A stretch of DNA of 64,000 nucleotides from positions 1,736,001 through 1,800,000 of the forward strand of contig NZ_OCSR01000001.1 of NCBI RefSeq assembly GCF_900230185.1. Direction: 5' to 3'. Source of the DNA: Burkholderia sp. OK233 (lineage in GTDB: Bacteria > Pseudomonadota > Gammaproteobacteria > Burkholderiales > Burkholderiaceae). The position numbers and the translations under genes are program-made. The notes below the pieces were generated by a model. The model did no database searches. It saw nothing but the letters and a program-made list of their open reading frames with translations, and was not told the DNA's origin. Positions 1 to 9,072 of this stretch are shown here, piece after piece. Every line of letters starts with the position of its first letter. Positions within the stretch are counted from its first letter, which is position 1.

Positions 1-1107
1 CAGACCGTGATCGGCGCCGAATGGGGCGAAGGTCTCATCCGCAGCTGGAACACCGCCGGCTGGTTCGAATTGCCGCGCCGCCTTGGCAACAAACTCGCGC
101 CGCTGATCGGCGCCGCGGACAACGAAGTGGTTGTCACCGATACGATTTCTATCAACCTGTTCAAGCTGCTTTCGGCCGCGGTGCGGCTGGCGAATGCGCG
201 CGATCCGAAGCGTCGCGTGATCGTCTCCGAGCGCTCGAATTTCCCGACCGATCTGTACATCGCACAAGGGCTGATCGAACAGCTCGACCGCGGTTATGAG
301 TTGCGCCTCGTCGACGATCCGTCCGAGTTGCCCACGGCGATCGGCGACGACACCGCGATCGTGATGATCACTCATGTGAATTACCGCACCGGCTACATGC
401 ACGACATGGCCGCGCTGACCAAACTGATCCACGACAAGGGCGTGCTCGCGCTGTGGGACCTCGCGCATTCGGCGGGTGCGGTGCCGGTCGATCTGAATGG
501 CGTCGGCGCGGACTACGCGGTGGGCTGCACGTATAAGTACCTGAATGGCGGTCCGGGTTCGCCGGCTTTCGTGTGGGTGCCGAAGCGTCATCAAAACGAT
601 TTCGCGCAGCCGCTGTCCGGTTGGTGGGGACATCGCGCGCCGTTCAAAATGGACCCGATCTATCAGCCTGACGATGGCATCGGCCGCTTCCTGTGCGGCA
701 CGCAGCCGATGGTGTCGATGTCGCTGGTCGAATGTGGTCTCGATGTGTTCCTGCAGACGGATATGCAGACGATCCGCGCGAAGTCGCTCGCGTTGACCGA
801 TTTGTTTATCGAACTGGTCGAAGCGCGTTGCGGCGAATTTCCTTTGAAACTCGTGACGCCGCGGGAGCACGCGCAGCGAGGTTCCCATGCGAGCTTCGAG
901 CATCCGCATGGCTATGAAGTGATGCAGGCATTGATCGCGCGTGGCGTGATCGGCGACTATCGCGAGCCGCATGTGTTGCGGTTTGGCTTTACGCCGCTAT
1001 ACACGCGCTTTGTCGATGTGTGGGATGCGGTGGAGACGTTGCGCGAGGTGCTCACGCAAGAGACCTGGCGGGCACCTGAATTTGCCGCTCGCGGCGCTGT
1101 GACCTAA
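1..1107 (+). CDS. kynU: kynureninase, 5' end outside the window
   Basis: PLP-dependent hydrolase that cleaves L-kynurenine to anthranilate and alanine in tryptophan degradation. The frame is open from base 1, and about 367 codons are present where the family usually has about 415, so roughly the first 50 residues lie upstream. The PLP-lysine region reads [14 protein letters not shown], a kynureninase hallmark, and [14 protein letters not shown] supplies the PLP-ring aspartate. The stop is followed at once by a strong AAGGAG site and kynA, so the two genes are co-transcribed. A kynurenine formamidase gene would be expected just upstream but cannot be seen. Identification is firm. Confidence 0.95.
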   Translation, partial: QTVIGAEWGEGLIRSWNTAGWFELPRRLGNKLAPLIGAADNEVVVTDTISINLFKLLSAAVRLANARDPKRRVIVSERSNFPTDLYIAQGLIEQLDRGYELRLVDDPSELPTAIGDDTAIVMITHVNYRTGYMHDMAALTKLIHDKGVLALWDLAHSAGAVPVDLNGVGADYAVGCTYKYLNGGPGSPAFVWVPKRHQNDFAQPLSGWWGHRAPFKMDPIYQPDDGIGRFLCGTQPMVSMSLVECGLDVFLQTDMQTIRAKSLALTDLFIELVEARCGEFPLKLVTPREHAQRGSHASFEHPHGYEVMQALIARGVIGDYREPHVLRFGFTPLYTRFVDVWDAVETLREVLTQETWRAPEFAARGAVT

Positions 1108-1117
1108 GGAGCGCGCG

Positions 1118-2062
1118 ATGACCGATCATATGCAAACGCCGGGATTGCCGGAAGAAAAGCCGGCGCAAGGGTGTCCGTTTGGGCATGGCAGTGGGGTTGC
1201 CCCTTCGGCCTCTGCTACGGCCGCTGCTGCCGCCGATTCCGGCGACGGCTGGCATGACGCACAGCTCGATTTTTCGGAGTCGATGAGTTATGGCGATTAT
1301 CTTTCGCTAGGGACGGTGCTGGATGCGCAGCATCCGTTGTCGCCGGATCACAACGAGATGCTGTTCATCATTCAGCATCAGACGAGCGAGCTATGGATGA
1401 AGCTCGCGCTGTATGAATTGCGCGCGGCGTTGAAGGCCGTGCATCGCGATGAGTTGCCACCGGCGTTCAAGATGCTTGCGCGGGTGTCGCGGATCATGGA
1501 GCAACTCGTGCAGGCATGGAGCGTTCTCGCGACGATGACGCCGTCCGAGTACACGGCGATGCGGCCTTATCTGGGTAGCTCTTCCGGGTTTCAGTCTTAT
1601 CAGTATCGGCAGATTGAGTTTTTGCTCGGCAATAAGAATGAGCAGATGCTGAAGCCGCATGCGCATCGGGCGGATGTTCTTGCTGAGGTGACGGCTTCGC
1701 TGGAGGCGCCGTCGTTCTACGACGAAGTTGTTCGACTGCTGGCGCGGCGTGGGTTTGCGATTTCACCTTCCAGGTTGGAGCGGGATTGGACGCAGCCGAC
1801 TACTCATGATGCTTCCGTCGAAGCAGCGTGGTTGGAGGTCTATCGGAATCCGTCGCAGCATTGGGATCTGTATGAGATGGCGGAGGAACTTGTCGATCTC
1901 GAGGATGCGTTTCGACAGTGGCGGTTTAGGCATGTGACGACGGTTGAGCGGATTATTGGGTTCAAGCAAGGCACTGGCGGCACGAGTGGCGCGCCTTATC
2001 TGCGAAAGATGCTGGATGTGGTTTTGTTTCCTGAGCTTTGGCATGTGAGGACGATGCTTTAA
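1118..2062 (+). CDS. kynA: tryptophan 2,3-dioxygenase
   Basis: Haem enzyme that opens the indole ring of L-tryptophan to N-formylkynurenine, the first step of the kynurenine route whose later step is the upstream kynU. The 314-residue length fits the bacterial family. A variable Ala-rich N-terminus carries a QGCPFGH segment. It is followed by the conserved [13 protein letters not shown] substrate/haem region and, near the C-terminus, [20 protein letters not shown], which contains the likely proximal haem histidine and the substrate-binding loop. The start at 1118 has an AAGGAG site about 7 bases upstream and lies 10 bases after the kynU stop. Confidence 0.95.
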   Translation: MTDHMQTPGLPEEKPAQGCPFGHGSGVAPSASATAAAAADSGDGWHDAQLDFSESMSYGDYLSLGTVLDAQHPLSPDHNEMLFIIQHQTSELWMKLALYELRAALKAVHRDELPPAFKMLARVSRIMEQLVQAWSVLATMTPSEYTAMRPYLGSSSGFQSYQYRQIEFLLGNKNEQMLKPHAHRADVLAEVTASLEAPSFYDEVVRLLARRGFAISPSRLERDWTQPTTHDASVEAAWLEVYRNPSQHWDLYEMAEELVDLEDAFRQWRFRHVTTVERIIGFKQGTGGTSGAPYLRKMLDVVLFPELWHVRTML

Positions 2063-2223
2063 GCGTGTTCACATCGTTGCAAATGCTCGATGCATTGAGC
2101 GCGTTCACGCAACGCGTGGCGCACCGTAGGCGTACACGTAAAAATGTAAAGATTGGTCACAGTTCGTGTGTTTAGCCTGCGTGGTTGATCGTCTTAAAAA
2201 ACGGTTGGGTTAGATTTCTATGT

Positions 2224-2389
2224 GCCGTTGGAAAAACGGCTGGGTGTGAGAACCCGAAGCAACGAAACGCACTACTTGCGAAAGTAGGTAGTGCTCAATC
2301 ACGCACGCCTTTTCTATGGGCGGGCCGTGGTGAGTGGGTCGCAAGGCCCGCCGGTTTCGTTTTGTTGCCCGGTCTCTCACACTCACTAC
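2224..2389 (+). ncRNA. C4-type antisense RNA-like structured leader (P1 icd / P4 ash type)
   Basis: The leader contains three clear stems: 2224-2229 with 2235-2240, 2269-2275 with 2288-2294, and 2319-2326 with 2345-2352. Two single-stranded segments are complementary to one contiguous downstream target. GTGTGAGA (2244-2251) pairs perfectly with TCTCACAC (2375-2382). GTGGTGAGTG (2327-2336), in the third hairpin loop, pairs with CACTCACTAC (2380-2389) with one G-U. This two-loop, one-target layout is how C4 RNAs of phages P1 and P4 silence the downstream gene in cis. Across the same DNA a 90-codon open frame (2185-2457) resembles translated Icd/Ash-type leaders. The family name is from memory and needs a covariance search. 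Confidence 0.55.
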
Positions 2390-2453
2390 GTGCCCGCTCA
2401 CCCCATCTGTTAGAGAGTGTCGGGCGTTTCAGGAACACACCGGAAATCGCACC

Positions 2454-2933
2454 ATGACCAAAACCACTAAAAAGACCCAACCGGCATCACGGCCGCCCGT
2501 TGATGCGCTCCAGTACGAAAAGCTCGCACTGTCGGCTTTTGGAGCATGCGACCGACAAATCCGACAGCTTCGAACACTGATTGATCTCGCGGCGAGCATC
2601 ACCCGATGCCCAGCTACGACAGTTGAAGAAAGACGCCGTGAGCGCAACCTGCTGGAACACCTGCTCTATACCGTCGAGCAATATCAGCAGGAAGTTGAAT
2701 GCGACCGTGACCTGTACCAGGTGATCGCGCTGGATGCGAAGGGGGTTGCTCACAGTCGCATTACGGCCAAACTCGCGACGAAACTTCTCTCGGATGCTGC
2801 GGAGGCGGGGCGGGAAGCAGGGGAAGTTGAAGCCGAAGCTGCGCCGGACAAAGCGGTGACGCGTAAGCAAGAGCGCGTAAAAACTGCCGCGTGCGCGCGG
2901 GCCGATGCGCTGCGGGCAGCAGTGAAGCACTAA
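2454..2933 (+). CDS. small helical protein of unknown function downstream of C4-like RNA
   Basis: I do not recognise this 159-residue protein. It opens with a Thr/Lys-rich MTKTTKKTQ stretch. A charged, probably all-helical middle follows (many E, R, Q and L, with EERRRERNLLEHLLY near residue 60), then an Ala/Glu/Lys-rich tail. I see no signal peptide, membrane segment or zinc motif. The ATG at 2454 was chosen because the structured leader ends about 60 bases upstream; a longer in-frame start at 2334 would lie inside the third RNA hairpin. There is no strong Shine-Dalgarno (AGGAAC is about 20 bases away). A weak hairpin follows the stop. It sits alone between kynA and the polyol genes, which fits a mobile-element leftover. 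Confidence 0.7.
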   Translation: MTKTTKKTQPASRPPVDALQYEKLALSAFGACDRQIRQLRTLIDLAASITRCPATTVEERRRERNLLEHLLYTVEQYQQEVECDRDLYQVIALDAKGVAHSRITAKLATKLLSDAAEAGREAGEVEAEAAPDKAVTRKQERVKTAACARADALRAAVKH

Positions 2934-2970
2934 GATGAAGTAGCGGCCACCACGCTGCTGCAAGGAAAAC

Positions 2971-2989
2971 GGCGCGAATTACTCGCGCC
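2971..2989 (+). terminator. possible terminator after the orphan gene
   Basis: Inverted repeat GGCGCGA / TCGCGCC with a 5-base loop, followed by TCCTTTAT. The T-run is poor, so it may be only partly effective. It separates the orphan gene from the convergent polyol operon. Confidence 0.45.
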
Positions 2990-3036
2990 TCCTTTATGAA
3001 AACGCGCTAACCACCAGCGCCGAGCAGACAAACCAA

Positions 3037-3774
3037 TCATCTGGCCGTATAACCCCCATCAATCGGCAAGCAAACCCCGCTAATCATCGAAGCCGCATCA
3101 CTCAACAAAAACATAATCGGCGCAGCAACCTCAGCGGACTCGGCGAAGCGGTGCAGCGGAATTGCCTTCAAAGCGGGATCGCGCTTTGCGGGATCACTCC
3201 ACGACTGCACCGCCATCGGTGTCAGCGTCACCGTAGGATTAACGCTATTCACCCGAATACCGTATGGCCCCAACTCGATACACAAAGCCCGAGTCACTGC
3301 ATCGAGCGCCGCCTTGGAAGCCGAATAACTCAAATGGTCATCCAGCGCCACCAGCGCAGCCTGACTAGAAACATTCACGATGCTGCCAGCGCGCTTCCCA
3401 TCGATCATCCCGCGAGCCACGTGTTTGGCAACCAGTACCGCCCCACGCGCATTCACCCCCATCACGCGATCGAAACTTGCGCCGGTCGTATCCACCGCAC
3501 GCTCAAGCAAAGCAATCCCCGCACAATTCACGAGCCCATCGAACGCTTCGAGCGAACTTAACGCCTCATCAATAGCGGCTTCATCGCTCACATCGAGCAT
3601 CAAAGGCTCGCAGCCCGTTTCCTCAGCCAGCCGAGCAAGCTCATTCACATTCCGCGCCGCAGCGACCACATTCGCGCTGGACGCGCACAACGCTTCCACC
3701 GTCGCTCGCCCAATTCCACTCGATGCACCCGTCACAAGAATCGAGCGGCCAGAAAAATCAAAAATAGCATTCAT
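3037..3774 (-). CDS. short-chain dehydrogenase, L-xylulose reductase (DCXR)-like
   Basis: Classical 245-residue SDR. The cofactor motif VTGASSGIG lies near residues 14-22, NCAG at 83-86, catalytic Ser at 136-137, and Tyr150/Lys154 in YSASK. The C-terminal half (VNPTVTLTPM, then WSDP, IPLHRFAE and a PIDGGY ending) resembles mammalian DCXR, which interconverts L-xylulose and xylitol with NADP(H). It is the last gene of the CUT2 polyol operon. Its ATG overlaps the kinase stop (ATGA at 3771-3774), so it is translationally coupled. The substrate is inferred to be a ketose or polyol made in this pathway; diacetyl or other carbonyl compounds cannot be excluded. Confidence 0.85.
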   Translation of the reverse strand: MNAIFDFSGRSILVTGASSGIGRATVEALCASSANVVAAARNVNELARLAEETGCEPLMLDVSDEAAIDEALSSLEAFDGLVNCAGIALLERAVDTTGASFDRVMGVNARGAVLVAKHVARGMIDGKRAGSIVNVSSQAALVALDDHLSYSASKAALDAVTRALCIELGPYGIRVNSVNPTVTLTPMAVQSWSDPAKRDPALKAIPLHRFAESAEVAAPIMFLLSDAASMISGVCLPIDGGYTAR

Positions 3775-5315
3775 GATGTCTGCAACCGATGCATGACCGG
3801 CTTCAACGCCGGATACAAATCCGTATAAACGCCGAACCGCTGCTCGTACAACGCCATCCGTTGCGCGTTCGGCTCCGCGCGTTCAATCAGCGTGGCCCAT
3901 CCACTCTGCGCTTCTTCACGCGATACCAGACCGACACCGACGCCAGCCAGCAACGCCGCGCCCATTGCCGCCTCCACGTCCTGCTCGATCGTATAGACCG
4001 GATAGCCGGTAATGTCGGCAATAATCTGCATCCACAGATCCGAATGCGCTGCGCCGCCCACGACGATCAACTTGTCATCCAACGATTGCGCACCCTTACG
4101 TCCCGCTTCGATGTTGTGCTTCAACGCGAACGACACGCCCTCCAACACCGCGCGATACAGATGTGCGCGCGTGTGAAACAGGCTCAGGCCAACAAACGCC
4201 CCACTCGCCTTCGCATCCCACACGGGGCTTCGTTCGCCCATCAAATACGGCAAGAACATCACCCCGTCAGAGCCCGCCGGAATCTGAGAAGCACTCTCTT
4301 CAAGCAACCGATGCGGATCCCCATTCGGCATCGCGCGCGCCGCCTCAGTCTCCGCATGACAAAACTGCTCCCGATACCATGTCACCGAAGCGCCCGCCGT
4401 AATCGCACCGCCAAATACATAAATATCGCGTTGACCGTTGAACACATGCGGCATGCTGATCAGCCCATGCCGCGCATCGACGGTCTGATTGATATACCCC
4501 CAGCACATGCTCGTACCGAGCATCGCAACGTGCTGCCCCGCGCGTGTCACGCCCGCGGCAAACGTCGCCACCGCAGCATCCACACCGCCCGCGACGATCG
4601 CCGTGCCCGCCTCCAATCCAAGCTGTTCGGTCCACTGTGACAACAACCCGCCCACCACTTCGGACGACTCCACCAGCCGATCCGGCATCATCGTCGCAGG
4701 GATGCCGAGCATGTCGAGCGCTTCATCCGACCAGTCGCGTTTCGCAATATCGTAGATGCCGCCAATATTGCCCGCCGAACTATGATCAACGGCGACCTCA
4801 CCGGACAGCATATAAATCACATAGGCATTCGGCGGCAGGAAGTAACGCGCATGCGCCCAAACCTCCGGCTCGTGATCGCGCAACCACAACATCTTCGTGT
4901 AACCGTAGTAGCTGTCTACGCCGTTGCCCGTGATCGCATACAGCCGCTCGAGGTCGATGTTTGCACGCACCCACTCGACCTGATCGGTCGCACGCCGGTC
5001 CATCCAGATCAGACACGGATAAAGCGGCCGCATATCGCTATCGACGGGAATTCCCGAGCCGCCATACAGACTGCTCACGCACACCGCTTTGATCGACTTC
5101 GCCGCAACGCCCGCCTCCTTCGCCTTGCGCACGCAAGCCGCAATACACTCCACCACCGCCTTCAACCACACCGCCGGCCATTGCTCGGCCCATAGGGGCT
5201 TGGGCGTATCCGGCTGATAGCTCGACGCATGCTGCGCGACGATCGCGCCGTGCTGATCGACCAGCAAAGCCTTGGTGCTCTGCGTGCCGATATCGACGCC
5301 GATGACGTAGTCCAT
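3771..5315 (-). CDS. FGGY-family carbohydrate kinase
   Basis: 514-residue sugar kinase with an N-terminal GVDIGTQSTKALLVD phosphate loop, a middle GGVDAAVATFAAGV segment carrying the catalytic-base aspartate, and a C-terminal VVGGAAHSDLWMQIIAD adenosine loop. It probably phosphorylates a ketose or polyol produced by the neighbouring dehydrogenases. Xylulose, ribulose, xylitol, erythritol and erythrulose kinases all belong to this family, and I cannot choose among them from sequence. The start at 5315 was preferred over an in-frame ATG at 5366 because AACGGAGACTGT precedes it and the glycine-rich motif then lies at the usual distance from the N-terminus. It lies between the zinc dehydrogenase and the SDR in one operon. 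Confidence 0.88.
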   Translation of the reverse strand: MDYVIGVDIGTQSTKALLVDQHGAIVAQHASSYQPDTPKPLWAEQWPAVWLKAVVECIAACVRKAKEAGVAAKSIKAVCVSSLYGGSGIPVDSDMRPLYPCLIWMDRRATDQVEWVRANIDLERLYAITGNGVDSYYGYTKMLWLRDHEPEVWAHARYFLPPNAYVIYMLSGEVAVDHSSAGNIGGIYDIAKRDWSDEALDMLGIPATMMPDRLVESSEVVGGLLSQWTEQLGLEAGTAIVAGGVDAAVATFAAGVTRAGQHVAMLGTSMCWGYINQTVDARHGLISMPHVFNGQRDIYVFGGAITAGASVTWYREQFCHAETEAARAMPNGDPHRLLEESASQIPAGSDGVMFLPYLMGERSPVWDAKASGAFVGLSLFHTRAHLYRAVLEGVSFALKHNIEAGRKGAQSLDDKLIVVGGAAHSDLWMQIIADITGYPVYTIEQDVEAAMGAALLAGVGVGLVSREEAQSGWATLIERAEPNAQRMALYEQRFGVYTDLYPALKPVMHRLQTS

Positions 5316-5366
5316 ACAGTCTCCGTTTATATGCCGCTCGTCCTTGCCTCGCGCCGCGCCAAGCAC

Positions 5367-6461
5367 TCAGGCACGCGGCTTCATCAATACCTTGATCGAA
5401 TCGAGCGAGTTAGCGACCTTGATCGCTTCGTCCCATTCTTCCAGCGAAAACCCGTGCGTGACAATACCCTTCGACGTCACGAGCCCGCGCGCCAGCAAAT
5501 CGATCGCAATCGGATAACAGTATGGACCCAGATGCGCGCCGCGCACATCGAGTTCCTTGCGGTCGCCGATCACCGACCAGTCCAGCGTCGTATCTGCACC
5601 GAACACGGAAAACTCGACGAAGCGCCCAAGCTTGCGAATCATCTCCATGCCCTGATTGACGCCGATCGGCGCGCCGGTCGTTTCGATGTAGACGTCACAA
5701 CCATAGCCATCGGTCAGCGAATGAATGATCGCCAGTGCGTCTTCCTGTTTCGGATTGATCGTCACGTCCGCGCCGTATTCACGCGCAAGTGCCAGACGCT
5801 CTTCAACCAGATCTATCACGACGAGCTTCTTCGGCGTTTTCAGATGCGCGACTTGCGTCATCATCAAGCCAAGCGGACCGGCACCGGCAATCACCACCAC
5901 GTCGTCGAGTTGCAGATCACCGCGGTTCACCGTGTGGATCGCGCAAGCCAGCGGTTCGATGATCGCAGCGTCTTCGAGCGAGATACCGTCGGGAATCTTG
6001 TGGACGATCGCCGTCGGCGGAATACGCATGTACTCGGCCATGCCGCCGTCCGCGACTTCGCGCTGAAAGCCGAAGATGTTGTGTACTTCGCACATCCAGT
6101 ACTGGCCGGATTTGCAATAGCGGCACTTGCCGCACGGCACGATCTGTTCGGCGATCACGCGGTCGCCGATCTTCACGCCGAAGTGATCAGCCGCACCCTC
6201 GCCGATTTCTTCGACGAAACCGAAGAACTCGTGGCCCGGAATCACCGGTGCTTTGACCCATGGGCTCGGGCCACCCCAAAACATCTTCGCGCCCGAATGA
6301 CATTTGCAGTCGCTCGCGCAGATGCCGCACGCGGCGATGCGGATCACCAGTTCATGCGCGCGCGCCTTAGGCTTCCTCACCTGTTCGACGCGATAGTCTT
6401 TCGGTGCGTGGCAGACGATCGCCGTCATGTTTTGCTTATCGGATTGCGTGGATTGAGTCAT
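5367..6461 (-). CDS. zinc-dependent alcohol dehydrogenase, erythritol/L-threitol dehydrogenase-like
   Basis: 364-residue MDR-superfamily enzyme. The catalytic zinc region is CGICASDCKCH and the PGHEFFG segment. The structural-zinc motif CGKCRYCKSGQYWMC has the C-x2-C-x2-C-x7-C spacing. The NAD fold begins VVIAGAGPLGLM. It should oxidise a sugar alcohol to a ketose. From memory, the segments around the structural zinc and ELDVRGAHLGPYC resemble the erythritol/L-threitol dehydrogenase of Mycolicibacterium, but L-arabinitol, xylitol or other polyols are possible. It sits between the CUT2 permease and the FGGY kinase, which supports a role in oxidising the imported polyol. An internal ATG at 6428 is an alternative start. 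Confidence 0.87.
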   Translation of the reverse strand: MTQSTQSDKQNMTAIVCHAPKDYRVEQVRKPKARAHELVIRIAACGICASDCKCHSGAKMFWGGPSPWVKAPVIPGHEFFGFVEEIGEGAADHFGVKIGDRVIAEQIVPCGKCRYCKSGQYWMCEVHNIFGFQREVADGGMAEYMRIPPTAIVHKIPDGISLEDAAIIEPLACAIHTVNRGDLQLDDVVVIAGAGPLGLMMTQVAHLKTPKKLVVIDLVEERLALAREYGADVTINPKQEDALAIIHSLTDGYGCDVYIETTGAPIGVNQGMEMIRKLGRFVEFSVFGADTTLDWSVIGDRKELDVRGAHLGPYCYPIAIDLLARGLVTSKGIVTHGFSLEEWDEAIKVANSLDSIKVLMKPRA

Positions 6462-6495
6462 TGCATGGTCCTGCTAAAAAGAGGTCGTTTAAGAG

Positions 6496-7503
6496 TTACT
6501 TTCTACGGTCGCGGCTGATGTAGATCGCCAACAAAATAATTCCGCCCTTGATCACGTTTTGCACATAAGGATTCACGCCGACCATGTTCAGGCCGTTGTT
6601 CAATACGCCCAGTAGCAACGCGCCGATCAGAGTGCCGATGATCGAGCCACGTCCGCCGGAGATCGAGGTACCGCCCATCACCACGGCGGCGATGGCATCG
6701 AGTTCGAAGCCGACGCCTGCGTTCGGCTGGCCGCTCATCAAGCGTGCTGTCAACACGATGGCGGCGAAGGAGGACGTCAAACCGGCAATCGAGTAGACGA
6801 TCAGTTTCACGCGAGCCACACGTACGCCGGACAAACGCGTCGCCTGTTCGTTGCCGCCAATCGCGTACACGTAGCGGCCGAACGGCATGCGTTCGAGCAA
6901 CACCCAGGCAATCGCATAGATCACCACCATGATCACAACCGGCGCCTGAATGCCGAGGATCTTGCCGCTGCCGAAGAAACTGACCCATTCAGGCAGGCCA
7001 TCGATCGGATAACCACCCGTGTAGATCAGCGCGAGACCTCGGGCGATCCCCATCGTCGCAAGCGTGACGATGATCGGCGGCATGCCGGCGAACGCGACGA
7101 AGAAGCCGTTGGCCGCGCCGAAGCCCAGGCCGACCGCGATACCGACCGCCAATGCAGCGACTGCATTCATCCCGGCTACCATCAAGCCCGCGGCAAGCGT
7201 GCCCGCCAAAGCCATCACGGAGCCAACCGACAGATCGATACCACCGGTCAGAATCACGCACGTCATCCCCACTGCGATGATCGCGTTGATCGACACCTGG
7301 CGCAGCACGTTCTCCAGATTCGCAGCGGAAAGAAAGCTGTCGCTCGCGAACACCATCACGATGCACACCACCAGCAAGCCGATGAACGGATAGAACAGCG
7401 TCGAGCGTTTCAACGCGGCCCACGTGAAGCGCACCGGTGCGCCGGGCGTGTCACTACTGACAGTCGAAGTTTTCGGCGATGAAGAAGGATTAGGCGTGTT
7501 CAT
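6496..7503 (-). CDS. ABC transporter permease, CUT2 (ribose/polyol) type
   Basis: About 335 residues with eight or more hydrophobic segments, typical of the RbsC/YtfT family. The conserved [23 protein letters not shown] stretch (given in part: [13 protein letters not shown]) is the CUT2 permease signature. The cytoplasmic N-terminus is Pro/Ser-rich. The start at 7503 is set by GGAG seven bases upstream; a longer start at 7533 would overlap the ATPase gene by over 40 bases. As placed, it overlaps the ATPase stop by 14 bases, consistent with coupled translation. It forms the inner-membrane channel for the sugar or polyol delivered by the protein at 9073-10026. Confidence 0.92.
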   Translation of the reverse strand: MNTPNPSSSPKTSTVSSDTPGAPVRFTWAALKRSTLFYPFIGLLVVCIVMVFASDSFLSAANLENVLRQVSINAIIAVGMTCVILTGGIDLSVGSVMALAGTLAAGLMVAGMNAVAALAVGIAVGLGFGAANGFFVAFAGMPPIIVTLATMGIARGLALIYTGGYPIDGLPEWVSFFGSGKILGIQAPVVIMVVIYAIAWVLLERMPFGRYVYAIGGNEQATRLSGVRVARVKLIVYSIAGLTSSFAAIVLTARLMSGQPNAGVGFELDAIAAVVMGGTSISGGRGSIIGTLIGALLLGVLNNGLNMVGVNPYVQNVIKGGIILLAIYISRDRRK

Positions 7504-9010
7504 GAGCTGCTCCACGGGTGCCGGCTGTTGCATAGGTCATCACAGCGTTCGAGTCGATCTCGCCGCCTTCGAGCATCGCTTCGATGCGGCCCTGCCTGAA
7601 CACGGCGACGCGGTCGCACATGCCGACGATCTCCGGCAATTCGGACGAGATCATGATGATCGAGTAGCCGCGCGCGGTGAGTTCGCGCATCAGCAGATAG
7701 ATTTCGGCTTTGGCGCCGACGTCGATGCCGCGCGTCGGTTCGTCGAAGATGAGGATGTTGGTGTGGTGGTTCAGCCAGCGGGCGATCACCACCTTTTGCT
7801 GATTGCCGCCCGAGAGGGTCGCGACTTCAGTGTGCATCGTCGGCGCTTTAACGCCGACACGCTTCATGATGTCGGCAGTGGCGCGCGCTTCGCTGCGCTG
7901 GTCGATGAAGAAACGCAGCGAGCGGTATTTGCCCAGGTTGTTGATCGAGATGTTCTGCTTGATCGAGAAATCGGTGATCAGACCTTCGGTCTTGCGACTC
8001 TCCGGCAAAATGCCGACACCGGCGCGCAAGGCATCGGCGGGATCGGATAGTTTCGCGGCCGTGCCGTTGATGCGGATTTCTTTCACGTAAGCCGGGTCCG
8101 CGCCGATCACGGCCAGAGCGGTTTCGGTACGGCCCGAACCGACCAGTCCTGCGAAGCCGAGAATCTCGCCTTCGCGCAAATTGAAGCGCAGCACCGGGCT
8201 GTCTTTGAGTAACTGCAGCTTCTCGACGTCGAGCACGATTTTCGCATCGGTGCGCAGCGGCGGCTTCGGCGGAAAGCTGTTTTCGATGCGGCGCCCCACC
8301 ATCATTTCCACCAGACGGCTCACATCCGATTGCGCAACCTCGGTCATGCCGACGTACTGACCGTCGCGCAGCACCGTAATGCGATCGCACACTTCGAAGA
8401 TCTCTTCCAGATGATGCGAGATAAAAATCATCGCGACGCCCTGCGTCTTCAGGTCACGCATGATCGCGAACAGATGCTCGGCTTCGGCCGGCGTCAGCGT
8501 CGCGGTCGGCTCGTCCAGAATCAGAATGCGCGCCTCCAGAGACAACGCCTTGCCGATTTCAACAAACTGCTGCTGCGCGACCGACAGTTCACGAATCGGC
8601 ACCGACAGATCGATCGCCACGCCCAGGCGCTGAAAAATCGCGGCGGCCGCGCGCCGCATCTTGCCGCGTTCGAGCAGACCCAAACCATTCTTCAATTCAC
8701 GGCCGAGAAACATGTTCTCCACCGCATTCAGATACGGAATCAGGCTGAACTCCTGAAACACGATACCGACACCCGCGGCGACCGCATCGTGGTAGTTCGT
8801 GAAGTGCCGCACTTCGCCCGCGATTGTGATCGTGCCTTCATCCGGCTGATAGATGCCGCACAGAATCTTCATCAACGTCGATTTGCCGGCGCCGTTTTCG
8901 CCGAGCAAGGCGTGAATCTCACCGCGAGCGATTTCCAGATGAATGCATTGCAGCGCCTTCACGCCGGGAAAACTTTTGGTGATGTTGTCGAGCTTGAGTA
9001 TCGTGTCCAT
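7490..9010 (-). CDS. ABC transporter ATPase, CUT2 type with two ATP-binding domains
   Basis: 506-residue RbsA/XylG-like protein with tandem nucleotide-binding domains. Domain 1 has [14 protein letters not shown] (Walker A), [15 protein letters not shown] (signature) and [12 protein letters not shown] (Walker B). Domain 2 has the degenerate P-loop [10 protein letters not shown] usual in this family, with [15 protein letters not shown] and [16 protein letters not shown]. It energises uptake through the permease encoded downstream. GAGGAGGG precedes the ATG. It is separated from the binding-protein gene by a 62-base gap holding a hairpin. Confidence 0.94.
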   Translation of the reverse strand: MDTILKLDNITKSFPGVKALQCIHLEIARGEIHALLGENGAGKSTLMKILCGIYQPDEGTITIAGEVRHFTNYHDAVAAGVGIVFQEFSLIPYLNAVENMFLGRELKNGLGLLERGKMRRAAAAIFQRLGVAIDLSVPIRELSVAQQQFVEIGKALSLEARILILDEPTATLTPAEAEHLFAIMRDLKTQGVAMIFISHHLEEIFEVCDRITVLRDGQYVGMTEVAQSDVSRLVEMMVGRRIENSFPPKPPLRTDAKIVLDVEKLQLLKDSPVLRFNLREGEILGFAGLVGSGRTETALAVIGADPAYVKEIRINGTAAKLSDPADALRAGVGILPESRKTEGLITDFSIKQNISINNLGKYRSLRFFIDQRSEARATADIMKRVGVKAPTMHTEVATLSGGNQQKVVIARWLNHHTNILIFDEPTRGIDVGAKAEIYLLMRELTARGYSIIMISSELPEIVGMCDRVAVFRQGRIEAMLEGGEIDSNAVMTYATAGTRGAAHEHA

Positions 9011-9026
9011 CCGGCCCTCCTCTGCG

Positions 9027-9065
9027 GCTCGTCGCCATGTTCATCGAAGAATCACAGCGACGAGC
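9027..9065 (-). other. hairpin between binding-protein and ATPase genes
   Basis: GCTCGTCGC (9027-9035) is perfectly complementary to GCGACGAGC (9057-9065), giving a 9-bp stem with a 21-base loop just downstream of the binding-protein stop. There is no T-run. In ABC operons such structures commonly protect the upstream message and lower downstream expression; that role here is inferred. Confidence 0.5.
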
Positions 9066-9072
9066 ATTCGGC

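Noticed and set aside
2185..2457. 90-codon open frame in the leader as a real Icd/Ash-type protein
   Set aside because: Its sequence is better explained by RNA structure: its codons coincide with the three stems and pairing arms. Translation cannot be excluded but is not supported by a good ribosome-binding site.
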